Both the position numbers and the translations under genes were made by a program. DNA of 5,305 nt, from NCBI GenBank assembly GCA_030044295.1, contig JASHWB010000047.1, forward strand, positions 1 through 5,305, written 5' to 3'. Of this stretch, positions 1 to 5,052 are shown one piece after another. Within the stretch, counting starts at the first letter, position 1; every line of letters begins with the position of its first letter. Under the pieces are notes generated by a model. That model was not told the DNA's origin. It searched no databases and saw only the letters and a list, made by a program, of their open reading frames with translations. The DNA is from Candidatus Acidiferrales bacterium (lineage in GTDB: Bacteria > Acidobacteriota > Terriglobia > Acidiferrales > UBA7541).

Positions 1-1
1 C

Positions 2-133
2 ACCGAGGTCTGCCCCGAAGAAATTCACATCACGGACAACGCCATCATTCCCCTGAAGGAGCGCGTGGTGGACGAGTTTTACGATCCGCTGGCGAAATTG
101 TGGCGGAAAATCCGCGGGTCGAAAACGGTGTGA
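2..133 (+). CDS. sdhB: Succinate dehydrogenase/fumarate reductase iron-sulfur subunit, C-terminal fragment
   Basis: This is the last 43 codons of a gene that begins before the window. The frame reads TEVCPEEIHITDNAIIPLKE and continues to a tail rich in basic and aromatic residues (FYDPLAKLWRKIRG), ending at TGA. The Cys-Pro followed by a hydrophobic 'I.IT.NAI..LKE' stretch matches the final cluster-ligand cysteine and C-terminal helix of the SdhB/FrdB ferredoxin domain. Known role of the family: the subunit carries [2Fe-2S], [4Fe-4S] and [3Fe-4S] centres and passes electrons between the flavoprotein subunit and the quinone-binding membrane anchor of complex II. Only the terminal Cys-Pro element can be checked here, so another fumarate-reductase-like Fe-S subunit remains possible. 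The next gene starts 27 bp downstream on the same strand, so co-transcription is likely. Confidence 0.8.
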   Translation, partial: TEVCPEEIHITDNAIIPLKERVVDEFYDPLAKLWRKIRGSKTV

Positions 134-160
134 CCGGTGCGGGTCAGCGAAGCGTTTGCA

Positions 161-667
161 ATGGATTACAAGCTCAAGTCGATTTCCAAGGCCGGAATTC
201 CCGAAGCGGCGTCCAAGGCGGAGCGATACCGCTTTTTGAACGATCCCGAGGAGTCCGAATCCATCTGCCGCGATATTCTGGCGCTCGATCCTACCAATCA
301 GCAGGCGCTGCGGCTTTTAGGGCTAGCGCTGACCGATCAGTTCCTCGGCGTGGGAACGGATCGCTATCGCGAGGCCAAAGAGGCGTTCGAAAAGCTTTCC
401 GATAAGTACGAGCGCCTATACCACACCGGCTTGCTTTACGAACGCCGCGCCAAGGCGCAAATTCAAGCCGGGCAGCCTCCGCATACGTTGCTTCCGCTGC
501 TGGAACAGGCGCTTTCGTGCTATGCGGAGGCGGAGGCGATTCGTCCGCCGGAAAACGACGACGCCATCCTGCGATGGAATCGCTGCGTGCGCCTACTGGA
601 AATCCTCAAGAGCCGCCTGGAGGAAGGATTGGTTTCCTTCGACGTGCACGATTCGCCGCCGATTTAA
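161..667 (+). CDS. TPR-like helical repeat protein of unknown function, downstream of sdhB
   Basis: A 168-residue soluble protein with no signal peptide and no membrane segment. It is almost wholly helical. Residues about 19-52 resemble a TPR unit (alternating A/L/Y positions, then 'ILALDPTNQQALRLLGLAL'), and residues about 68-130 hold further paired helices ending in 'CYAEAEAIRPP'. The charged stretch at 131-145 (ENDDAILRWNRCVRLL) and the acidic, proline-containing tail look like conserved family features. I chose the ATG at 161, which gives MDYKLKSISKAG. A GTG at 137 is in frame 3 bp after the sdhB stop and would add 8 residues, but those residues look unlike the rest and neither start has a clear Shine-Dalgarno site. 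The tight spacing behind sdhB suggests the same transcript, so a role in complex II assembly or stability is conceivable. That is guilt by association only, and I know of no demonstrated function. Confidence 0.8.
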   Translation: MDYKLKSISKAGIPEAASKAERYRFLNDPEESESICRDILALDPTNQQALRLLGLALTDQFLGVGTDRYREAKEAFEKLSDKYERLYHTGLLYERRAKAQIQAGQPPHTLLPLLEQALSCYAEAEAIRPPENDDAILRWNRCVRLLEILKSRLEEGLVSFDVHDSPPI

Positions 668-685
668 TCGGCGCTTGGTACACCC

Positions 686-1081
686 TCACAGCTTTAATTT
701 TCCGCTGGCCAGCAACGCGATCAATTCGCGGTCGGCCTCCAGGAACGGCAACTCCATCAGCGTTTCGGGGGCGCGCCACTCGATTCGCTCAAAAACGCGA
801 TTGCTGATCTGGTTGGGCCGCACTTGCGCGGTGAAGAACACCAATTCAACTGGGTCGGCCATCTGCGGATAACGGTGGCCAGCGCGGTAGATCTCGCGGC
901 CGATCCGTGCTTCGACATTCAATTCTTCGCGGAGTTCGCGGGCGAGCGCAGCTTCGAGCGATTCGCCAGGTTGCACTTTGCCACCGGGGAATTCCCATTG
1001 CAGCTCGAATGGCGCGCCGCGCCTCCGCTGGCAGGCCAGCAGTTTGCCCTCCGATTGAATTAGCGCGGCAACGACCAGCAC
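686..1081 (-). CDS. mutT: MutT-type Nudix hydrolase (probable 8-oxo-dGTP diphosphatase)
   Basis: A 131-residue protein. The Nudix box spans residues 34-56: G34, then E40, then REL (48-50) and EE (52-53), ending LNV. It fits GX5EX7REUXEEXGU except that Asn replaces the late Gly at 55, a change often seen in MutT relatives. Just before it, 'CQRRRG' (17-22) and 'LQWEFPGGK' (27-35) match the MutT substrate-side strand and loop, and 'LPFLEADRELI' (111-121) matches the C-terminal strand region whose Asn/Asp contacts the base. MutT enzymes hydrolyse 8-oxo-dGTP to the monophosphate and so limit A:T to C:G transversions; other Nudix substrates cannot be excluded. The start is GTG at 1081. In-frame stops lie 12 nt upstream, which rules out a longer protein, and GAGGG sits 9 nt before the start. 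It lies beyond the terminator of the upstream - strand gene, so it probably has its own promoter, which I could not identify. Confidence 0.9.
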   Translation of the reverse strand: MLVVAALIQSEGKLLACQRRRGAPFELQWEFPGGKVQPGESLEAALARELREELNVEARIGREIYRAGHRYPQMADPVELVFFTAQVRPNQISNRVFERIEWRAPETLMELPFLEADRELIALLASGKLKL

Positions 1082-1112
1082 CCTTGCGTACCCTCATCAA
1101 ATAAGGCGTCTG

Positions 1113-1155
1113 AAAACAAAAAACGCGCCGGAGAACGATTCCGCTCTCCGGCGCG
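1113..1155 (-). terminator. Rho-independent terminator of the PEGA/OmpA gene
   Basis: The inverted arms 1124-1134 (CGCGCCGGAGA) and 1145-1155 (TCTCCGGCGCG) are perfectly complementary over 11 bp with a 10-nt loop. Read on the - strand, the GC-rich hairpin is followed at once by TTTTTTGTTTT (1123 down to 1113), the classic intrinsic terminator layout. It begins 22 nt after the stop codon of the upstream - strand gene and lies before the mutT start. On the + strand no T-run follows, so it should act in one direction only. Confidence 0.92.
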
Positions 1156-1177
1156 CGAGAATACAGAGGCCAACGAA

Positions 1178-2899
1178 CTACTGCGACGCCGCCTCAACCT
1201 TTTGAAGGGCGGGCACAGGCCGCTCCCAGATCAGGCGAGCATCTGGCGCGGCGTTGGGATAGAACTGCGTTGACTTCTTACCCGACGGCAGAAGGATGAT
1301 GTCGACGCGGCGGTTGTACGCCAGCCAATCCGTGTACGGCTCGCGGGCCATGAACTTCGGCTGCGTTTGCGGATTGGTGGATTCCAACTGCTTCACGTCT
1401 GCGCGTGGAAGCGGCCGCTGCTTTCCGTACGCTGCCGTCTCAATCTTGTCGCCTGAAATGCCCTGATCGACAAGAAATTGCTTCACGCGTTCGACGCGGC
1501 GTTCGCTGAGGTCCTGGTTGTAGTGAACGGACCCACGGACGTCCGCGTATGCCTCAATCGAGAGCTTCGCATCCGGATCGTACTCAAGATACTTCTTGAA
1601 TCCGGTGGCGAGCGTCGTAAGCGCATCTTGCTGGCTCTTTACGAGCCCGACTTGCGCATGCCGCTCAGAGGGATAGGCGGTGGGGTAGAAGATGCTCTGG
1701 AGCGTCACCTGCGGAATCGGTTCGATCGTGCCGGTGATGTGCACCGCCGCCGTCTGGTCGGACGAGCCGCCGCAAACGTTCGTGGCGTGCAGCGCGTAAT
1801 TCTTGGTTTCATCGATTGTGCGCGCCGGCTGGCCCTCCGGGACTTCGGAGGTGTCCGCGGGCGTGGGCTGCACGGTTTCGTTGCCGCTGGCCTGGACCGT
1901 CTGGCCGTCTACGGTGATCGAGTCGGCGTTCGAGGTCTGCCACGTCAGCGTGGTCGAACCCTGCTGAACCACCTTGTCGCCAATCTTGTGATAGGTCACG
2001 TCCGTGGGATTGGCGCTGATGCTCGCGTCTACTTTCGTGTTGACGTTGACGGTCGAGCTGCCCGAGTAGGTGCCGCCGGGGCCCTTCGCCGTGAAGTCAT
2101 ACGTGGTGGTGGCGTGCGGCGAGACAGATTGGTTGCCGCTGCCCTGCACGTTGCCGATGTTGCTGATGTTCGTGTCGACGGCATCCGTGCTCTGCCAGTT
2201 GAGCGTCGAGGATTGGCCGCAGTTGATGTTGGCGTTCGAAGCGCTGAAGCTGCCCGTGACTGGAGCGACGGCTACCTGCGCGCTGGCGATGCCGGCCTTA
2301 AAGCGCGGAGCAGTCTTGATCTTATCGCCGCGCTTCCAATCCACCGTCTTCGTCTTGCTTGTGCTCAGATAGACGACGGTCTTTTTGTTGGCCTGCACGT
2401 TTACGTCACCGGACCAAACCGTCTTGCCCTCGTGCGTCACGGTCAGGTGATGCGTGCCCGGTGGCAGCAAAAGGTTCTGGTGCCAAATGAAGTCGTTGTT
2501 GAATTCATCCACGTGCCCGACGAAGTACGACGGCGTATCGCCGTTCGATAGGACTGCGGCTCGGGGATCTCCTTCAAGTATGACCAGTCCAAAGGGCCCC
2601 GATACGTTTCCGCCCTCCGTTTGGAGCTTTACGTCCAGAGGCGTCGATTTACCGGCTTGTATATCTACGTCCTGCGTGGATGACTGATAGCCGTAATTCA
2701 CCACTTCAACGGTGTGCTTACCGGGACTAAGGGTAAAGGAGCGGCTGCCCTCCCTCATTGCCTTACCGTCAATGAATACGTACGCTTGCTTCGGAGAAAC
2801 CTTTATCTTGAGCTTTCCATCTCCACTCTTCGCGAAGGCCAGATTTGCGCTAAACGCAAGAGCCAACACGAGGGTGAGAAAGCATCCCAATCGTCGCAT
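1178..2899 (-). CDS. Exported PEGA / Ig-like / OmpA-family peptidoglycan-binding protein
   Basis: A 573-residue protein (575 if the ATG at 2905 is used). Residues 1-23 form a Sec signal peptide: basic MRR, a hydrophobic core, then an AFA|KS cleavage site with no lipobox cysteine. Residues about 29-93 are a PEGA domain (VFIDGKAMREG, LSPGKHTVEVVNYGY). Residues about 101-178 look like a second, divergent PEGA-type domain (LPPGTHHLTVTHEGK). Two Ig-like repeats follow at about 217-287 and 292-389, sharing the pattern 'GQSSTLNWQS'/'GSTTLTWQTSNA'; each holds one cysteine (227 and 376). Residues about 399-538 are an OmpA C-terminal domain with Asp453 (YADVRG) and Arg468 (NQDLSERRV), which correspond to the residues that bind diaminopimelate in the family, and a closing NRRVDII strand. 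About 30 extra residues (499-528) interrupt the end of this domain. Inferred role: a periplasmic or outer-membrane-associated wall-anchored protein; its partner is unknown. It is monocistronic, with its own promoter and terminator. Confidence 0.9.
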   Translation of the reverse strand: MRRLGCFLTLVLALAFSANLAFAKSGDGKLKIKVSPKQAYVFIDGKAMREGSRSFTLSPGKHTVEVVNYGYQSSTQDVDIQAGKSTPLDVKLQTEGGNVSGPFGLVILEGDPRAAVLSNGDTPSYFVGHVDEFNNDFIWHQNLLLPPGTHHLTVTHEGKTVWSGDVNVQANKKTVVYLSTSKTKTVDWKRGDKIKTAPRFKAGIASAQVAVAPVTGSFSASNANINCGQSSTLNWQSTDAVDTNISNIGNVQGSGNQSVSPHATTTYDFTAKGPGGTYSGSSTVNVNTKVDASISANPTDVTYHKIGDKVVQQGSTTLTWQTSNADSITVDGQTVQASGNETVQPTPADTSEVPEGQPARTIDETKNYALHATNVCGGSSDQTAAVHITGTIEPIPQVTLQSIFYPTAYPSERHAQVGLVKSQQDALTTLATGFKKYLEYDPDAKLSIEAYADVRGSVHYNQDLSERRVERVKQFLVDQGISGDKIETAAYGKQRPLPRADVKQLESTNPQTQPKFMAREPYTDWLAYNRRVDIILLPSGKKSTQFYPNAAPDARLIWERPVPALQKVEAASQ

Positions 2900-2906
2900 C
2901 TGCATT

Positions 2907-2911
2907 CTCCT
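2907..2911 (-). promoter_or_regulatory. Ribosome binding site that favours the second of two ATG starts
   Basis: AGGAG on the - strand lies only 1 nt before the ATG at 2905 but 7 nt before the in-frame ATG at 2899. The second spacing is near optimal, so translation of the OmpA-family gene most likely begins at 2899. The two products differ by two residues of the signal peptide. Confidence 0.7.
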
Positions 2912-2943
2912 GATTTACTACTGTAGGCCAATTTGGTGACCAA

Positions 2944-2967
2944 CTCTCTTGCGCCCTGACAAGAGAG
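2944..2967 (-). promoter_or_regulatory. Perfect 8-bp inverted repeat in the 5' leader of the OmpA-family gene
   Basis: CTCTCTTG (2944-2951) and CAAGAGAG (2960-2967) are exact inverted copies separated by 8 nt. With the promoter candidate at 2987-3015, the transcript would start near 2980. The repeat would then form a hairpin about 13 nt from the 5' end and about 45 nt ahead of the start codon. A weaker 4-bp hairpin (TTGG/CCAA, 2933-2943) follows it on the mRNA. It could be an mRNA-stabilising 5' stem or a DNA operator; no T-run follows, so it is not an attenuator terminator. Confidence 0.5.
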
Positions 2968-2986
2968 CGTGGGCTCGGGAAGCTAA

Positions 2987-3015
2987 AAAATAACTCCTAA
3001 CTCCACTCCTGTCAA
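2987..3015 (-). promoter_or_regulatory. Sigma70-type promoter for the OmpA-family gene
   Basis: On the - strand TTGACA (3015-3010, a full -35 match) is followed after exactly 17 nt by TATTTT (2992-2987, 5 of 6 positions of TATAAT). The spacing is ideal. It predicts a start near 2980 and a leader of about 80 nt before the ATG at 2899. The surrounding sequence is richer in A+T than the genes. Confidence 0.75.
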
Positions 3016-3074
3016 TCAGATTCCCAAAATGGAAAGAAGGTTGTGAAAATTGTCGCAGGCCGGAGACGAAAGTT

Positions 3075-3102
3075 TTGCGCAGTTTCGGCCGTGCTCTATA
3101 CT
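3075..3102 (+). promoter_or_regulatory. Promoter placing transcription start on the GTG of the Fe-S scaffold gene
   Basis: TTGCGC (3075-3080) and TATACT (3097-3102, 5 of 6 positions of the -10 consensus) are separated by 16 nt. Six nucleotides after the -10 comes G3109, the first base of the GTG that the protein family comparison picks as the start codon. This predicts a leaderless mRNA, which fits the lack of any Shine-Dalgarno sequence before 3109. Confidence 0.55.
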
Positions 3103-3108
3103 TCTGGC

Positions 3109-3465
3109 GTGTTCAGCGACCGGTTGCTCGATCATTTCAAAAACCCTCATAACGCCGGAGACCTACCGGGTGCCACGGCTACTGTGGAGGTGACCAATCC
3201 CGTCTGTGGCGACATTCTGCGCCTGAGCGCGCGCATCGAAAACGGCCGGATCACCGAGGCGAAGTTCAAGACGCAGGGCTGCACCGCCTCGATAGCGTCC
3301 AGTTCTGTTCTGACCGATTTGCTATATGGGAAATCTCCCGCGCAAGCGCAGTCGATTTCGGCGGAAGAAATTTCGCGGGAATTGGACGGTTTGCCGCCCG
3401 CAACTTTTCATGCCGCGCAGTTGTGCGTCGATGCCGTGGCCGCGCTAGTTCGGAAGCTCAGATGA
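3109..3465 (+). CDS. IscU/NifU N-terminal-like Fe-S cluster scaffold protein, third cysteine missing
   Basis: A 118-residue protein beginning MFSDRLLDHFKNPHNAGDL, the usual opening of IscU/NifU scaffolds. 'NPVCGD' (30-35) gives the first ligand Cys33 with its partner Asp35, and 'GCTASIASSS' (57-66) gives Cys58. Where IscU has His-Cys, this protein reads His101-Ala102, so the third cysteine is absent; a Cys lies four residues later (LCVDAV, Cys106). Scaffold proteins of this family assemble [2Fe-2S] clusters from sulfur supplied by a cysteine desulfurase and pass them on; no desulfurase gene is in the window. I chose GTG 3109 because the homologous region begins there. An in-frame GTG at 3043 would add 22 basic residues unlike the family. 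It converges with mocA (35 bp between stops), next to molybdenum-hydroxylase maturation genes, so it may serve such an enzyme's Fe-S subunit; this is inference. Confidence 0.85.
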   Translation: MFSDRLLDHFKNPHNAGDLPGATATVEVTNPVCGDILRLSARIENGRITEAKFKTQGCTASIASSSVLTDLLYGKSPAQAQSISAEEISRELDGLPPATFHAAQLCVDAVAALVRKLR

Positions 3466-3500
3466 TCCGCTGATCGTCGGACGCAAGCGGGGTTGAACTG

Positions 3501-4121
3501 CTACTGCGCTTCCAGCGCGCGTTTGAGTGTTTCCGGGTCATTCAGATTGAGCACTACGCCTTCTTGTTCCGTGGCGAGCTCCAACACATCGTTCGCATGG
3601 GACCAAACCACTTGGCGGGCGCCAATTTCCGCCGATGCGTCGAGGATTTCACGATAGAGCGGAGCAGCGAAGATCAACGGATGGCCGCGCTTGCCTCGAT
3701 AGGTGGGAAGCACGATCGGCTTTCCGCTGGAGTCGAATGCCTCGATCAGCCGCGCGATCAATTCCGTAGAAACCAGAGGGTGATCGACGGGGCAGAGCAG
3801 CAGCCCCGAAGTTTGGTTCGAAGGAAGGCTGCGAACCGCAGCTTGTATCGACGAAAGCTGTCCTCGCCGCCAGTCCCGATTGACGACAATTTCGACGCCG
3901 GAGTCACGCAGCTTCGCGCTGATCTGCTCGGCGTGAGCCCCGACGATGACTCGCTTGATCTCCACGCGCGGATGGCTGGTGATTTCGAGCAGATGTTCGG
4001 CGAAGGTTTTCCCATGGTAGGGAAGCAGTGCCTTCGGCGTTCCCATTCTGCGGGATTCGCCTCCGGCAAGGATGGCGGCAGCCAGCGGTAGCTGCGTTTC
4101 TTCGCCGCTAGGCAAATTCAT
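3501..4121 (-). CDS. mocA: MobA-like nucleotidyltransferase, probable molybdenum cofactor cytidylyltransferase
   Basis: A 206-residue cytosolic protein of the MobA-like NTP transferase family. The nucleotide-binding signature LAGGESRRMGTPKALLP lies at 18-34 with Lys30 of the 'PK' motif. 'WRRGQLSSIQAAV' (84-96), 'CPVDHPLV' (110-117, metal-site Asp113), 'GKRGHPLIF' (143-151) and 'LNLNDPETL' (191-199) follow in the expected order. MocA enzymes transfer CMP from CTP to Mo-molybdopterin, giving the dinucleotide cofactor needed by bacterial xanthine-oxidase-family enzymes. MobA, which uses GTP, is the main alternative. The neighbour argues for MocA: the start lies 8 nt after the xdhC stop, so the two form an operon and translation may be coupled. 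No good Shine-Dalgarno site precedes the ATG. I found no terminator in the 35 bp beyond its stop. Confidence 0.88.
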   Translation of the reverse strand: MNLPSGEETQLPLAAAILAGGESRRMGTPKALLPYHGKTFAEHLLEITSHPRVEIKRVIVGAHAEQISAKLRDSGVEIVVNRDWRRGQLSSIQAAVRSLPSNQTSGLLLCPVDHPLVSTELIARLIEAFDSSGKPIVLPTYRGKRGHPLIFAAPLYREILDASAEIGARQVVWSHANDVLELATEQEGVVLNLNDPETLKRALEAQ

Positions 4122-4129
4122 GTTCGGAA

Positions 4130-4954
4130 TTATGCTTTAGGCAGGCTTGCGGCGCGCGCAAGTTTTACGGCTTTGTGCGGCAGATCTTTGGCGTTGCGGC
4201 GCACAGCAATCAGTTCCGCGGTGATGCTCACGGCGATTTCCTCCGGCGAAAGCGCGCCAATGTCGAGCCCGACCGGCGCGTTCACGCGCTCGAATTCCTC
4301 GGGTGAATAGCCTTCCCGTTCGAGCGCCTTGTAAACGGAAAGAACCTTGCGCTTGCTGCCGATCATGCCGATGTAACGCGCCGGAGTCCGCACGGCCCAC
4401 TCCAGCACGCGCATGTCGTCTTTATGCCCGCGCGTGACGATCAGCACGTAACTCGACGCATTCGGCTTCAGCTTATCGAAAGCTTCTTGATACGACGTCT
4501 GAATCTCAGTAGCCATCGGAAATCGGTCGAGGTTGGCAAATGCGGCGCGGTCGTCAATTACGCCGATGCCGAATCCCGCGGCGCTCGCCGCCCGGGCCAC
4601 CGACAGCGACACGTGCCCCCCGCCGAAAATGTAGAGCATCGGTTGCGGCAGTAACGGTTCGACGAAAATTTCCAAGGTGCCGCCGCAGATCAGGCCTACG
4701 TCGTAGTCGGCGTCGTGATTCAAATTGAAGGTCATCTTGCGCGGCTGCTCCTGCTGCATCACTTCTTTTGCCGCCGCCCACACTTCCGCCTCCACGCAGC
4801 CCCCGCCAATCGTTCCAGACACGGAGCCATCCTCGCGCACCAGCATTCGCGAGCTCTCGTAGCTCGGGATCGAGCCGTTCGTGTGCACGATCGTGGCGAG
4901 CGCGCCACGCTGGCCGGCCTTGCGCATGCGCACGATTTCTTCGAAAAGGTCCAT
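4130..4954 (-). CDS. xdhC: XdhC/CoxF-family molybdenum cofactor insertion factor
   Basis: A 274-residue protein with the two-domain XdhC layout. The N-terminal part holds 'GTIGGGCVEAEVW' (47-59, Cys53) and 'LICGGTLEIFVEP' (88-100, Cys90). The C-terminal part is a Rossmann-like domain with 'YIFGGGHVSLSVARAASAAGF' split over 108-128, 'VIDDR' (132-136), 'VTRGHKDDMRVL' (173-184), 'YIGMIGSKRK' (194-203) and 'APVGLDIGA' (226-234). Known role: XdhC binds the molybdenum cofactor, helps its sulfuration and delivers it to xanthine dehydrogenase; CoxF and related proteins do the same for other Mo hydroxylases. The enzyme itself is not in the window. I chose the ATG at 4954 (MDLFEEIVRMRKAG) because family homology begins there. 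The frame stays open to an ATG at 5143, but those 63 residues are unlike the family and overlap the upstream gene. It is the first gene of the pair with mocA. Confidence 0.93.
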   Translation of the reverse strand: MDLFEEIVRMRKAGQRGALATIVHTNGSIPSYESSRMLVREDGSVSGTIGGGCVEAEVWAAAKEVMQQEQPRKMTFNLNHDADYDVGLICGGTLEIFVEPLLPQPMLYIFGGGHVSLSVARAASAAGFGIGVIDDRAAFANLDRFPMATEIQTSYQEAFDKLKPNASSYVLIVTRGHKDDMRVLEWAVRTPARYIGMIGSKRKVLSVYKALEREGYSPEEFERVNAPVGLDIGALSPEEIAVSITAELIAVRRNAKDLPHKAVKLARAASLPKA

Positions 4955-4964
4955 GGTTAAGGAA

Positions 4965-4993
4965 AGCCTACGTCCGCTGGCCAGCGGTGTCAA
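4965..4993 (-). promoter_or_regulatory. Promoter candidate for xdhC-mocA
   Basis: TTGACA (4993-4988, a full -35 match) is followed after 17 nt by TAGGCT (4970-4965), which keeps the T, A and final T of the -10 consensus but is weak in the middle. Initiation six bases on would be at about 4958, an A, leaving roughly 4 nt before the ATG at 4954. No Shine-Dalgarno sequence is present there, consistent with a nearly leaderless message. The weak -10 suggests low basal activity or dependence on an activator. Confidence 0.5.
4974..4987. promoter_or_regulatory. 14-bp perfect palindrome inside the xdhC promoter spacer, possible operator
   Basis: CCGCTGGCCAGCGG reads the same on both strands over all 14 bases. 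It fills most of the 17-nt spacer between the proposed -35 and -10 elements and abuts the -35 box. A dimeric regulator bound here would cover the promoter. Which regulator is unknown; no regulator gene lies in the window. Confidence 0.45.
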
Positions 4994-5052
4994 TCGTGCG
5001 TGTAGCCCGTGTTCAAAGCAGCGCAAAATCGCGCCAGGCTCGCAGATAAGAG

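Noticed and set aside
703..714. CCGCTGGCCAGC inside mutT, resembling the xdhC promoter palindrome
   Set aside because: It keeps 12 of the 14 bases but lies within the 3' end of a coding region and is not a complete palindrome; probably chance in GC-rich codons.
1478..2551. Open frame of 357 codons on the + strand opposite the OmpA-family gene
   Set aside because: It lies fully inside a gene with clear domains on the other strand, is rich in Arg, Val, Gly and Ala as expected from antisense GC-rich codons, and has no recognisable motif.
2928..2943. Overlapping short palindromes CCAATTTGG and TTGGTGACCAA
   Set aside because: Arms of only 4-5 bp around a single central base. Too weak to call an operator alone; mentioned only as a neighbour of the stronger leader repeat.
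3043..3108. Upstream GTG start for the Fe-S scaffold protein
   Set aside because: It adds 22 basic residues not typical of the family, and its AAGG lies only 2 nt before the GTG. The -10 box at 3097 lies inside this stretch.
3467..3490. Possible hairpin CCGCT/AGCGG between the convergent scaffold and mocA genes
   Set aside because: Only five base pairs with a 14-nt loop and no T-run on either strand, so it is not a supported terminator.
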